From positions 1-5,052 of the forward strand of contig NZ_JAJBJD010000074.1 in assembly GCF_021811875.1 (NCBI RefSeq): a stretch of 5,052 nt of DNA, in the 5' to 3' direction. The DNA is from Candidatus Bandiella numerosa. GTDB taxonomy: Bacteria; Pseudomonadota; Alphaproteobacteria; Rickettsiales; Midichloriaceae. The translations under genes and the position numbers were made by a program. The notes under the pieces were generated by a model that made no database searches, was not told where the DNA came from, and saw only the letters and a list, made by a program, of their open reading frames with translations. This document shows positions 1 to 4,927 of this stretch, piece by piece (positions within the stretch are counted from its first letter, which is position 1; the number at the start of each line of letters is the position of its first letter).

Positions 1-75
1 AAAAGATTTCATTCTAGCATTGGCTATAAAAAGCCCATGAATGTTTATTTAGAGGCATTGAAAAATGCTGCTTAA
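1..75 (+). CDS. IS3-family transposase OrfB, C-terminal fragment
   Basis: The first frame reads KRFHSSIGYKKPMNVYLEAL and ends after four more residues (KNAA) at the TAA in 73-75. The motif (R)xHSSIGYxxP is the typical extreme C-terminus of IS3/IS481-type integrase-core (rve) transposases, just after the last catalytic segment of the RNase H-like fold. Only about 24 residues of a protein usually near 280 are visible, so the DDE catalytic residues lie outside the window and activity cannot be judged. The gene has no start here because it enters from the left edge. IS3 group is preferred over IS481 because of the terminus downstream, but both remain possible. Confidence 0.72.
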   Translation, partial: KRFHSSIGYKKPMNVYLEALKNAA

Positions 76-90
76 TAATAGGAAGCAAAA

Positions 91-122
91 TTCTCAAAAT
101 TTTGTCTTGATTTTTCAGTCCA
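91..122. repeat. Probable terminal inverted repeat of the IS3-family element
   Basis: Read inward from the junction on the minus strand, the terminus begins TGGACTGAAAAATCAAGACA. It starts with TG and has a purine-rich subterminal stretch, as many IS3-family ends do. The matching left repeat is outside the window, so the assignment rests on position and on the change of coding content at 122-129. Confidence 0.5.
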
Positions 123-678
123 CTATAAATTTAGGAGCTACCGCTATATCGCTTTCTCTCAACGTTGTAACTTCTCCAGCTATTATATTCCCATCATCAG
201 TTACACCAATGTGTAATTTGCGCCATATTTTCCTAAATCTTCCTCCATGCTTATGTTTTATCCATTCCTGCTCTCCTACTACCTTAATGTCTGTACTATC
301 AATGATCATATTAATCGCACCTTTTGGCTTCTGAAAAATAAATTCTACTGCTAACTCTCTTATTCTCCTTGATACTGTTGTATAATCTGGAACCTCCAGT
401 TCTACTTTCATCAATTTTAATATTGCTTTTACAAACCCATCTGTTTGCCTTAATCTCAAATTGAATACCTGTCTTAATATGTATGCTGTTTGTATCGCAT
501 AATCTGAGTATTTACGCGGCTTCCCTTTGCTTTTATCCCCCACTTCTTCTTCATACCATTTTTCTATCCCCTCTTCTGTAAACCATATCGTGATATCACC
601 CCTTTTCTCAAGTGATTTATTGTATGCTCTCCAATTCACTACTTTGTACTTACCTTTTCTCAGCCTTTTTTTACTCAT
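115..678 (-). pseudogene. IS5-family transposase, truncated by an IS insertion
   Basis: The reading frame gives 187 residues against roughly 300 for intact IS5-family (DDE_Tnp_1-type) transposases. The N-terminal region has KPRKYSDYAIQTAYILRQVF (residues 53-72), the conserved helical segment typical of this family. The first catalytic aspartate lies in IIDSTD (D127), followed by KHGGRFRKIWRKLHIG at about 143-158 and by TLRESDIAVAP. The second catalytic Asp and the Glu with its YREK-like context are missing. After about residue 183-184 the codons GTG GAC TGA come from the terminus of the adjoining IS3-type element, which supplies the stop. The product should be inactive. The start at 678 is the first Met; the segment 679-765 on its 5' side would be the IS leader and terminus. 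Confidence 0.85.
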
Positions 679-765
679 TCTAGAATTTTCTTCTATTTTT
701 CTTCAGGCTATTTTATTTTTTATTCTTAGTCTATTTTTTCTTGCTTTTTATTTATGCAACAAAGT
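123..765 (-). mobile_element. IS5-family insertion sequence, left part, disrupted
   Basis: This is an IS5-type element lying in minus orientation. It runs from a probable terminus near 765 through an 80-base leader and into a transposase gene that is cut at about 123 by the IS3-family element. The remaining 3' third of the transposase and the other terminus are not in the window. They presumably lie left of the IS3 element if nothing was deleted. The nested order (IS3-type in IS5-type, beside the replication gene) indicates repeated insertion at a tolerated place next to the initiator gene. Confidence 0.68.
748..765. repeat. Probable terminal repeat of the IS5-family element
   Basis: On the minus strand the sequence ACTTTGTTGCATAAATAA lies 87 bases before the transposase start. 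CTTTGTTG(C/A)ATAAA resembles the ends of IS5-superfamily elements of the IS903 type. The other end is not visible, so the exact outer base is uncertain. The sequence also encodes the last residues (TLLHK) and stop of the upstream replication gene, so that gene's native C-terminus was probably replaced by this insertion. Confidence 0.5.
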
Positions 766-2208
766 TAGTAAATCTCTTATCGAACTTTCTCCTGATGAAA
801 CTTTTAAATACCTAGATTCTTTTTTTGGCTTTGAGCAAAATGTTGATTCTAACAACTCTGAATTATAATTTCTCTTTTCTTGGTTTTTCCATGAATTATT
901 TATCATATACTCCTTGGTTTCTATTTTTTCTTCTATTTCTTTTAACATATTTATTTTATCTGTATGATTAGTGATTTGATCTATTTCCCCTGCTTTTTCT
1001 CTTATTTTATTTCTCGCTTCCATTTTTGTTATTCCTAAATATTTCTTCATTATATAGCTTTCATACAGACTTTCTCTAAGTACTTCATATCCATTTGTTT
1101 TAAATATGCTGTGATATGATATGTGCCTTATAGCTCTTAATATTCCATATTCATCTTCTTTTCTTTCTGCTTGGTTTACTTTGACATACTCCTCAAATTC
1201 TCTTCTTTCTTTTGTTTCATCCATTTTGAGCCTTATATACTCTGATATCTTTTTATCCATTTTATTTACTACTTCCTCTTTCTTCTCTTCTATATTTTTT
1301 GTTATATTATTTATATCTAGCTCTCTATCCCCTACTCCGTATTCTCCATTCATTATCTTTTCTATTGTATCCTCCTTTATTAACCAGCTAAATACTGCCT
1401 TAAAGTTATTTTTTGTTTTCTTTTCTCCCATTAGGAATTGGCTACTATTTACTTTGCATGCATATTCCCTCCAATTATTTAGATCTCCGCTAAATGCTGT
1501 TTTATAAAGATTTAATAATACTTCTTGGTTCTTTTTATTACTATAAGCTTTTATTGGACTGATTGAATACTCAAATACTTTGTTCCATATGTAGAGCATT
1601 TTGCTTATTATTTCTTTTTCATTAACATTTATAGGATTTTCTTCTATTTTTTCCTTTAAAGTACTTTCTAACTCAACGTTATCCTTTTTATAAGAAGATC
1701 TATTTGTATAGTTATTCTTTGTTATTATGATTTGTTCATTTTCAACAAATCGATTTGTCGAGCCTATATTCTTATTTTTAGAGTCTAAGTTAGAATCAAA
1801 AATTGACTGTTGATTATTTAATAAAATGCTTTCATCAGGTTTATTTAATGAAGATAGTTTTTTAATTTCTTTTTTATATTTTATTTGTTTTAATAATTTT
1901 TTGTATTGATTGTAGTCAACTGTATACCATTTAGTATGATTCCATTTTTTTGCATTTATTTTTATAGACTTAATAATACCCAAATCTTCTAAAGATTTTA
2001 TTGTTTTTCTTAATTTATACATAGACCAATACCCAAATTGTTTATGCCAATTTGCTAATGAATTATATATCCATTTACCTTGCTGTCCTGCAATTTCTCT
2101 ACCACATTTAGATAGCCAATATAATAGTTGATTTAATAAAATAGATTCGTTCTGTCCTAAGGAGTGAGCGATTTCTTGTGTTAATATGTGTATTTTTAAA
2201 TTTATCAT
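748..2208 (-). CDS. Plasmid replication initiator-like protein (winged helix; probably altered C-terminus)
   Basis: The protein has 486 residues. Residues about 20-80 (LLNQLLYWLSKCG, then GKWIYNSLANWHKQFGYWS and LRKTIKSLEDLGII) match the winged-helix N-terminus of phage replisome organisers and of DnaA-like plasmid initiators of Rickettsiales. Residues 110-200 are Asn/Lys/Ser-rich linker. Residues about 201-297 carry a second conserved block, W(N)KVFEYSIS ... SSQFLMGEKK ... FKAVFSWLIKEDTIEKIMNGEY, the tail motif of such organiser proteins. The rest is charged and probably helical. No RepC, Rep_3 or helicase Walker motifs are seen. It lies third after parA and parB, where repC sits in repABC plasmids, so initiation of plasmid replication is the inferred role. 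The last 5-6 codons appear to come from the IS5-type terminus, so a few or more native residues may be lost. ATG at 2208 is preceded by AAGAGG. Confidence 0.75.
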   Translation of the reverse strand: MINLKIHILTQEIAHSLGQNESILLNQLLYWLSKCGREIAGQQGKWIYNSLANWHKQFGYWSMYKLRKTIKSLEDLGIIKSIKINAKKWNHTKWYTVDYNQYKKLLKQIKYKKEIKKLSSLNKPDESILLNNQQSIFDSNLDSKNKNIGSTNRFVENEQIIITKNNYTNRSSYKKDNVELESTLKEKIEENPINVNEKEIISKMLYIWNKVFEYSISPIKAYSNKKNQEVLLNLYKTAFSGDLNNWREYACKVNSSQFLMGEKKTKNNFKAVFSWLIKEDTIEKIMNGEYGVGDRELDINNITKNIEEKKEEVVNKMDKKISEYIRLKMDETKERREFEEYVKVNQAERKEDEYGILRAIRHISYHSIFKTNGYEVLRESLYESYIMKKYLGITKMEARNKIREKAGEIDQITNHTDKINMLKEIEEKIETKEYMINNSWKNQEKRNYNSELLESTFCSKPKKESRYLKVSSGESSIRDLLTLLHK

Positions 2209-2212
2209 TTAA

Positions 2213-2218
2213 CCTCTT
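2213..2218 (-). promoter_or_regulatory. Shine-Dalgarno of the replication gene
   Basis: AAGAGG lies four bases upstream of the ATG at 2208 on the minus strand and is the clearest ribosome binding site in the window. The same 8-mer TTAAGAGG recurs in the hairpin at 2307-2326. AAGAGGUU in the mRNA is also complementary, with three G-U pairs, to GGCUUCUU at 2242-2235, so the site could be masked by RNA folding. Confidence 0.7.
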
Positions 2219-2228
2219 AATAAAATAG

Positions 2229-2256
2229 TTGTAAAAGAAGCCAAATGTGTTATTCT
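2229..2256 (+). promoter_or_regulatory. Antisense promoter facing parB, in the parB-rep gap
   Basis: On the + strand, TTGTAA (2229-2234) and TATTCT (2251-2256) are separated by 16 bases, and a TGT just before the second box makes it an extended -10. The promoter points away from rep, toward the 3' end of parB, so a transcript starting near 2263 would be antisense to the rep leader. This is a pattern match only; no start site has been measured. Confidence 0.5.
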
Positions 2257-2280
2257 GCAAGTGTTAATCGAATAAATAAC

Positions 2281-2298
2281 TAATTTGGCAACAAATTA
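2281..2298 (+). other. GCAA-tetraloop hairpin in the predicted antisense RNA
   Basis: TAATTTG (2281-2287), loop GCAA and CAAATTA (2292-2298) form a perfect 7-bp stem with a stable-type tetraloop on the + strand. Outside it, ACT and AGT can add three pairs around one bulged A. In the mRNA the loop would read UUGC, so the two loops are complementary and could start pairing between the RNAs. Confidence 0.5.
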
Positions 2299-2306
2299 AG
2301 TAATGT

Positions 2307-2333
2307 AGCCCTCTTAAAAGAGGGCTTATTTTA
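2307..2333 (+). terminator. Intrinsic terminator hairpin, best oriented on the + strand
   Basis: AGCCCTCT (2307-2314) pairs with AGAGGGCT (2319-2326) around a TAAA loop, giving an 8-bp GC-rich stem. It is followed on the + strand by TTATTTTA. On the minus strand, reading out of parB, the stem is followed by ACATTACTTAA, a poorer U-tract. It is therefore better as the end of the antisense RNA than as a stop between parB and rep, although partial termination of the parAB mRNA is possible. Confidence 0.6.
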
Positions 2334-3296
2334 TCCCTCTGGAGGGATATTCTTGTAAATATTTTCTAAATTTCTAGCAAACTGATCCAAAACATCTAAA
2401 AATAAATGATTATTTTTAGATGCATAATCTCGTATGTAAGGCGATAGTAGGATATTTATTTGATTTTTATTTAAATGCACAGTAAAAATTAACTTATTGT
2501 TTTTATCAAATATCTGTCTTTTATTATCAATAAAATCGTTATGATATATTATATTTTTTACTTTTTCTTCCAATTTAATGTGGCCTATCTTTCCATGCCT
2601 TATATCGTTAGATAGTATTTTTACAGCCTCTATATATTCTTCTCCTTTGCTACAAAGTTGTTTTATTTTTTCAGCAGTTGTGGCTGATACTTTAGACATA
2701 TCTGCTATTTTGTTAATTACATCAGCAGGGATTTTTGTATAGGAAAGAAGTTTAGAAATTTTTTGTGGGCTAATTTTTAATTTTTCTATAAGTTCACTTT
2801 GCGTTACAATTTTTGCGTCTATTAATTTTGAAAAACTTATACCTTTTGCATAATCTGATAAATCTTTTCTATTTTTATTTTCTGCAATTTGGATGAGCGC
2901 AGCATCATTATCACTCAGTGATAAAACAACCACTTTTAATTTTACGTTAGCTTTTTTTGCTGCTAGCCATCGTCTTTCTCCAACTATAACTTCATAATCT
3001 GCATATTGATTTTTTATTGGTCTAACAATACAAGGTTGTTGTTGTCCGATAGTTTTAAATTCTTCTGCTAATTCTTCTATGTTACCTAATTCATTTTGTG
3101 GTCTGTCATGAAATTGCCAGTTAATAATATTGGTAGGAGACACTAATAATATTTCAGAAAAAGATTGATTGATTTTATGGTTACTTATTGTTTTAAAAGC
3201 ATCTGTGACAGTTTCTAATTTTTCTCCAGTTTGCTCTCTTATTTTTTCTAATGCAATTAGAGCTGCAGAGAGGTTTTGTGGTCTATTGCTATTCAT
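2331..3296 (-). CDS. parB: ParB-family centromere-binding partition protein
   Basis: The protein has 321 residues, a usual ParB/RepB length. The ParB/Srx N-terminal domain spans about residues 46-150, with GERRW (106-110, the GERRxRA-type C-motif) and ENKNRKDLSDYAKG (139-152, the ENxxRxxL phosphate motif). These segments form the CTP-binding pocket in this family. A helix-turn-helix follows at about 165-190 (TQSELIEKLKISPQKISKLL), then linker and a C-terminal part (about 265-315) that is probably the dimerisation domain. ParB would bind a parS-like site and stimulate the ParA ATPase to segregate the plasmid. Its ATG lies inside the end of parA (ATGAATAG, 8-nt overlap), with only a weak GAG-type ribosome site, so translation is probably coupled. 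The N-terminal 45 residues may contain the ParA-contacting segment, as in RepB-type proteins; this is inference. Confidence 0.92.
   Translation of the reverse strand: MNSNRPQNLSAALIALEKIREQTGEKLETVTDAFKTISNHKINQSFSEILLVSPTNIINWQFHDRPQNELGNIEELAEEFKTIGQQQPCIVRPIKNQYADYEVIVGERRWLAAKKANVKLKVVVLSLSDNDAALIQIAENKNRKDLSDYAKGISFSKLIDAKIVTQSELIEKLKISPQKISKLLSYTKIPADVINKIADMSKVSATTAEKIKQLCSKGEEYIEAVKILSNDIRHGKIGHIKLEEKVKNIIYHNDFIDNKRQIFDKNNKLIFTVHLNKNQINILLSPYIRDYASKNNHLFLDVLDQFARNLENIYKNIPPEG
2332..2349 (-). other. Hairpin overlapping the parB stop
   Basis: TATCCCTC (2332-2339) and GAGGGATA (2342-2349) form an 8-bp inverted repeat around a 2-base centre. It covers the last parB codons (PPEG) and two bases of its stop. 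Its CCCTC/GAGGG arms are the same as those of the next hairpin (2307-2326), so the arms of the two could exchange partners. A ribosome finishing parB would melt this hairpin. Confidence 0.45.
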
Positions 3297-4455
3297 TGTT
3301 TATCTCGCTTGATTGAGAATTCCAAATTGTTTTAAAGGCATCTAATATTTCTGCTATAGTTTTATTCAATGAATCAATTGATCTTTTATATGATTTATTT
3401 GAATTGATAGTCATTTCATATATTGATCCAAAAGCAGCAGAAGATTTTTCAATTTCAACAGAATTCACTATATGATTATTTAATAAATAATTTCCAAAAA
3501 ATTTATTCATAATATTTTGAATATTCATAGACTCTTTGGATTCTGGATGTTTAGTTAATACTATACGGAAAAAGTCTAAAATTTTAGATTTATCATGAAA
3601 CAATGCTGCTAAAGTTCCAGTAAAAGTTATAAACGACCCTAAATCTGACATAACTGGTGGTACTGGTACTAATAAGGCATTGGCTGCAGTAGCTGCATTA
3701 ATAGTAAGCATTCCAACATTTGGTGCACAATCCAAAATTATGATATCATATAAATCGGCAATACAGTTAATAGCATTCAGGAGTCTTATATCTGGTAATC
3801 CCATATTAATTGATAATCTACTTTGTAAATCAATATTTGATAACTCAATATCAACTTCTGATAGGCCTAAATTTCCAGGTATAATATCTATGCCATCAAA
3901 GTATGTATTTTTAATTAAGGATTTAATACTATGTGGGTTATTTAACAAGGAGTCTTTTATAGTTTCGTTGCTAGTAAGATGGAGATCTGGTATATATCCA
4001 AATCCTAGTGTTAAAGTTGCTTGTGGGTCTAAATCCACACATAGTACTCGAAAGCCGTCAATAGCTGCTTTATGTGCTAAATGCAGTGAGGTTGTTGATT
4101 TAGCCACTCCACCTTTAAAATTAGAAACAGCTAAAATAATTGGTTTTGATCCAATAGGCCTTTTATATCTCTTGCCGCTAAAATCACGTATCTTATTAAT
4201 TAATTCCAATGAATAATATCTAATATTATTTTTGGTGTCAGCCTTAAATTCAGGATGTGATGCTTCAAGTTTTCTTAAGTATGATTCTGATCTGTCAATC
4301 ATTAATGAAGCTTCTTTCATTTTCCATTTCTTTAGAGTTTTTTTATCTAATGGAGCAGAATAAATTTGCAATAAATCTTTTAGAACATTTTGCCCAACTT
4401 TATAAAAGCTTTCCATTAAAATGCCAGTATTTTCAGAGCCAAAATGTGTAAGCAT
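3289..4455 (-). CDS. parA: ParA/RepA-type partition ATPase with N-terminal DNA-binding domain
   Basis: The protein has 388 residues. Residues about 25-100 are an N-terminal DNA-binding region (KKWKMKEASLMIDRSESYLRK, then YYSLELINKIR), as in type Ia ParA and repABC RepA proteins. The ATPase has a deviant Walker A, KGGVAKST (114-121) with signature Lys114, DLDPQA at 141-146, and Walker B IIILDCAP (238-245), followed by NAATAANALLVPVPP. ParA would form ATP-dependent, DNA-bound patterns that move ParB-plasmid complexes over the nucleoid. The large N-terminal domain suggests that it also represses its own promoter. It is the first gene of the parA-parB-rep cluster. The start at 4455 (AAAGA upstream) is the longest choice. 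Met14 at 4416 is an alternative with a poor ribosome site, and a 14-bp repeat sits between the two. Confidence 0.93.
   Translation of the reverse strand: MLTHFGSENTGILMESFYKVGQNVLKDLLQIYSAPLDKKTLKKWKMKEASLMIDRSESYLRKLEASHPEFKADTKNNIRYYSLELINKIRDFSGKRYKRPIGSKPIILAVSNFKGGVAKSTTSLHLAHKAAIDGFRVLCVDLDPQATLTLGFGYIPDLHLTSNETIKDSLLNNPHSIKSLIKNTYFDGIDIIPGNLGLSEVDIELSNIDLQSRLSINMGLPDIRLLNAINCIADLYDIIILDCAPNVGMLTINAATAANALLVPVPPVMSDLGSFITFTGTLAALFHDKSKILDFFRIVLTKHPESKESMNIQNIMNKFFGNYLLNNHIVNSVEIEKSSAAFGSIYEMTINSNKSYKRSIDSLNKTIAEILDAFKTIWNSQSSEINNE
4420..4433. repeat. 14-bp direct repeat, copy 1 (inside the parA 5' end)
   Basis: AATGCCAGTATTTT occurs here and again at 4492-4505, 72 bp apart in the same orientation, flanking the parA start. 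An exact 14-mer repeated on both sides of a partition promoter is a candidate operator for ParA or centromere site for ParB. It could also be the trace of a small duplication. Confidence 0.6.
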
Positions 4456-4472
4456 ATCTTTTTGTCTTTAAT

Positions 4473-4490
4473 TAACTATTTACTAACTAT
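4473..4490. repeat. TAACTAT direct repeat with 11-bp period upstream of parA
   Basis: TAACTAT is found at 4473-4479 and 4484-4490. The spacing is about one helical turn, so both copies face the same side of the DNA. They lie between the 14-bp repeat and the parA start, in the expected leader or promoter zone. This is a candidate operator, with no further support from the sequence. Confidence 0.35.
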
Positions 4491-4491
4491 C

Positions 4492-4505
4492 AATGCCAGT
4501 ATTTT
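4492..4505. repeat. 14-bp direct repeat, copy 2 (parA promoter region)
   Basis: This is the second exact copy of AATGCCAGTATTTT. On the minus strand it reads AAAATACTGGCATT and overlaps the 3' part of a TATAAA box (4508-4503), so a protein bound here could block parA transcription. Confidence 0.6.
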
Positions 4506-4634
4506 ATATAAGTAAATTATTTATATTTATGTGTCAATAAAGATGTTTAATTATTTAAAAATTACTTTACTAAGATTTATTTATTTTATAATGAAAAAGT
4601 TAGTTTTTTGCAGATATATTATGGACTGTCATGT

Positions 4635-4698
4635 GCCAAGCCAAACAACCCATAAAAGTTAATTTAGCGCCAAACTAAATGACCTAGCCCAGCGCCAA
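4635..4698. repeat. Cluster of GCCAA-core repeats (iteron-like)
   Basis: GCCAA occurs at 4635-4639, 4640-4644, 4669-4673 and 4694-4698, in one orientation. The last two are in the longer shared block AGCGCCAA followed by a TAA-containing tail, 25 bp apart. Such GC-containing repeats are conspicuous in this AT-rich sequence. They could be iterons bound by the replication protein, ParB sites, or transposase-binding subterminal repeats of the element that follows. Confidence 0.4.
4662..4680. other. Small inverted repeat around a GCCAA core
   Basis: ATTTAG (4662-4667) and CTAAAT (4675-4680) flank CGCCAAA, forming a 6-bp stem around one of the GCCAA cores. It may be a protein-binding site rather than an RNA structure. 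Confidence 0.3.
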
Positions 4699-4751
4699 GT
4701 AAGATCCACACTTTAAAAGTAATTAGTTAATAATAAATGAATATTTCTCAC

Positions 4752-4781
4752 TACCTTTTAGCGAAGGTAAAATTCGCCTTC
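4752..4781 (+). other. Overlapping alternative hairpins upstream of the right-hand gene
   Basis: TACCTT (4752-4757) pairs with AAGGTA (4764-4769). The same region can instead form GCGAA (4761-4765) with TTCGC (4773-4777), or GAAGG (4763-4767) with CCTTC (4777-4781). Further on, CGA-C-TTT (4815-4821) and AAATCG (4826-4831) form a bulged stem. The segment 4740-4927 is richer in G and C than the parA upstream DNA and has no long ORF, so it may be an IS end or a structured leader. Confidence 0.35.
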
Positions 4782-4918
4782 CGTACATAAAGACGAGGTA
4801 TGCCTGTTAATCACCGACTTTAATAAAATCGCCAACCCACTGTGAATCGAGTAGGGAAGCATAAATATTAGATAGCGTATAAATAGGAAAAGTGCTAACC
4901 TTTGACCTAAAACAATAC

Positions 4919-4921
4919 AGG
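4919..4921 (+). promoter_or_regulatory. Ribosome binding site of the right-hand gene
   Basis: AGG lies six bases before the ATG at 4928, within the near-palindrome AATAC-AG-GTATT (4914-4925). It supports 4928 as the start. Confidence 0.4.
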
Positions 4922-4927
4922 TATTAA

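Larger units (their letters stand above)
1..122 (+). mobile_element. Right end of an IS3-family insertion sequence (partial)
   Basis: This is the 3' part of an insertion sequence that starts left of the window. It contains the last codons of a DDE/rve-type transposase on the + strand, then about 47 non-coding bases ending in CAGTCCA at 116-122. A TG...CA terminus a short distance after an orfB stop is usual for IS3-family elements. To the right of 122 the sequence reads as an IS5-family transposase on the minus strand, so this element appears to have inserted into that gene. The exact boundary is uncertain by a few bases, because the partner inverted repeat and the target duplication lie outside the window. 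Confidence 0.7.
2209..2330 (-). promoter_or_regulatory. Structured rep leader with alternative stems
   Basis: In the mRNA sense, GCCAAAU (2289-2283) can pair with AUUUGGC (2246-2240), while GGCUUCUU (2242-2235) can pair with the Shine-Dalgarno AAGAGGUU (2218-2211; three G-U pairs). The two stems share bases 2242-2240, so they exclude each other. The predicted antisense RNA covers 2289-2283 but not 2246-2235. Its binding would prevent the first stem and leave the sequestering stem free to form. No good minus-strand promoter was found in the gap, so rep is probably transcribed from upstream with parAB. Confidence 0.4.
2263..2334 (+). ncRNA. Predicted counter-transcribed (antisense) RNA of the rep leader
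   Basis: A transcript from the promoter at 2229-2256 would be about 70 nt and contain no ORF of note. It has a single-stranded 5' part, a hairpin TAATTTG-GCAA-CAAATTA (2281-2298) with a GNRA-type loop, and a second hairpin (2307-2326) followed by TTATTTTA. It would be fully complementary to the leader between parB and rep in the parAB-rep mRNA. In repABC plasmids, a small antisense RNA from the repB-repC gap limits RepC synthesis and sets copy number and incompatibility. Position, size, direction and terminator all match that arrangement. The function is inference. Confidence 0.45.
4456..4540 (-). promoter_or_regulatory. Probable parA-parB-rep promoter region
   Basis: On the minus strand there is a consensus -35 TTGACA (4537-4532) and a TATAAA box (4508-4503), but they are 23 bases apart, too far for one ideal promoter. 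TTGACA with a 17-base spacer gives only TACTTA. A second pair, TTGATA (4493-4488) and TAAAGA (4470-4465) with 17-base spacing, is also imperfect. The region is where the operon promoter must lie, but the exact boxes are not settled. Confidence 0.4.
4541..4740. other. Non-coding stretch with possible origin features
   Basis: No ORF of credible length is seen on either strand. From 4541 to about 4615 the DNA is almost pure A/T, followed by the GCCAA repeats, then AGATCCACA at 4702-4710, which matches seven of nine bases of the DnaA-box consensus TTATCCACA. An AT-rich segment, repeats and a DnaA-like box next to a par-rep module fit a replication origin. However, in repABC plasmids the origin lies inside repC, so this remains a guess. 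Confidence 0.25.

Noticed and set aside
65..334. + strand ORF of 89 codons
   Set aside because: It spans the IS junction and runs antisense to the IS5 transposase frame, which has clear family motifs; composition is that of a complement shadow.
527..868. + strand ORF of 113 codons, hydrophobic
   Set aside because: Antisense to the IS5 transposase start and the rep 3' end. Its Phe/Leu/Ser-rich product is the complement of Lys/Glu/Arg-rich codons, not a real membrane protein.
1250..1262. DnaA-box-like TTATCCATT inside rep
   Set aside because: A single near match in a T-rich gene, without repeats around it; expected by chance at this composition.
1121..1507. + strand ORF of 128 codons resembling a membrane protein
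   Set aside because: It lies wholly inside the rep gene on the other strand; the hydrophobicity comes from complementing AT-rich charged codons and there is no good ribosome site.
2209..2330. Independent minus-strand promoter for rep in the gap
   Set aside because: TTGCCA, TTGTTG and TTGCAG were tried as -35 boxes, but none has an acceptable -10 at 16-18 bases.
3680..4216. + strand ORF of 178 codons
   Set aside because: Antisense to the parA ATPase domain, whose Walker motifs establish the real frame.
4257..4451. + strand ORF of 64 codons
   Set aside because: Antisense to the parA N-terminal domain, with no independent support.
4737..4790. 17-codon ORF (MNISHYLLAKVKFAFRT) before the right-hand gene
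   Set aside because: Considered as a leader peptide, but it has no ribosome site, is far from 4928 and overlaps hairpins; chance is sufficient.
4456..4927. tRNA, CRISPR array or group II intron in the non-coding stretch
   Set aside because: No cloverleaf with a T-loop consensus, no regularly spaced long repeats, and no domain V-like hairpin were found.
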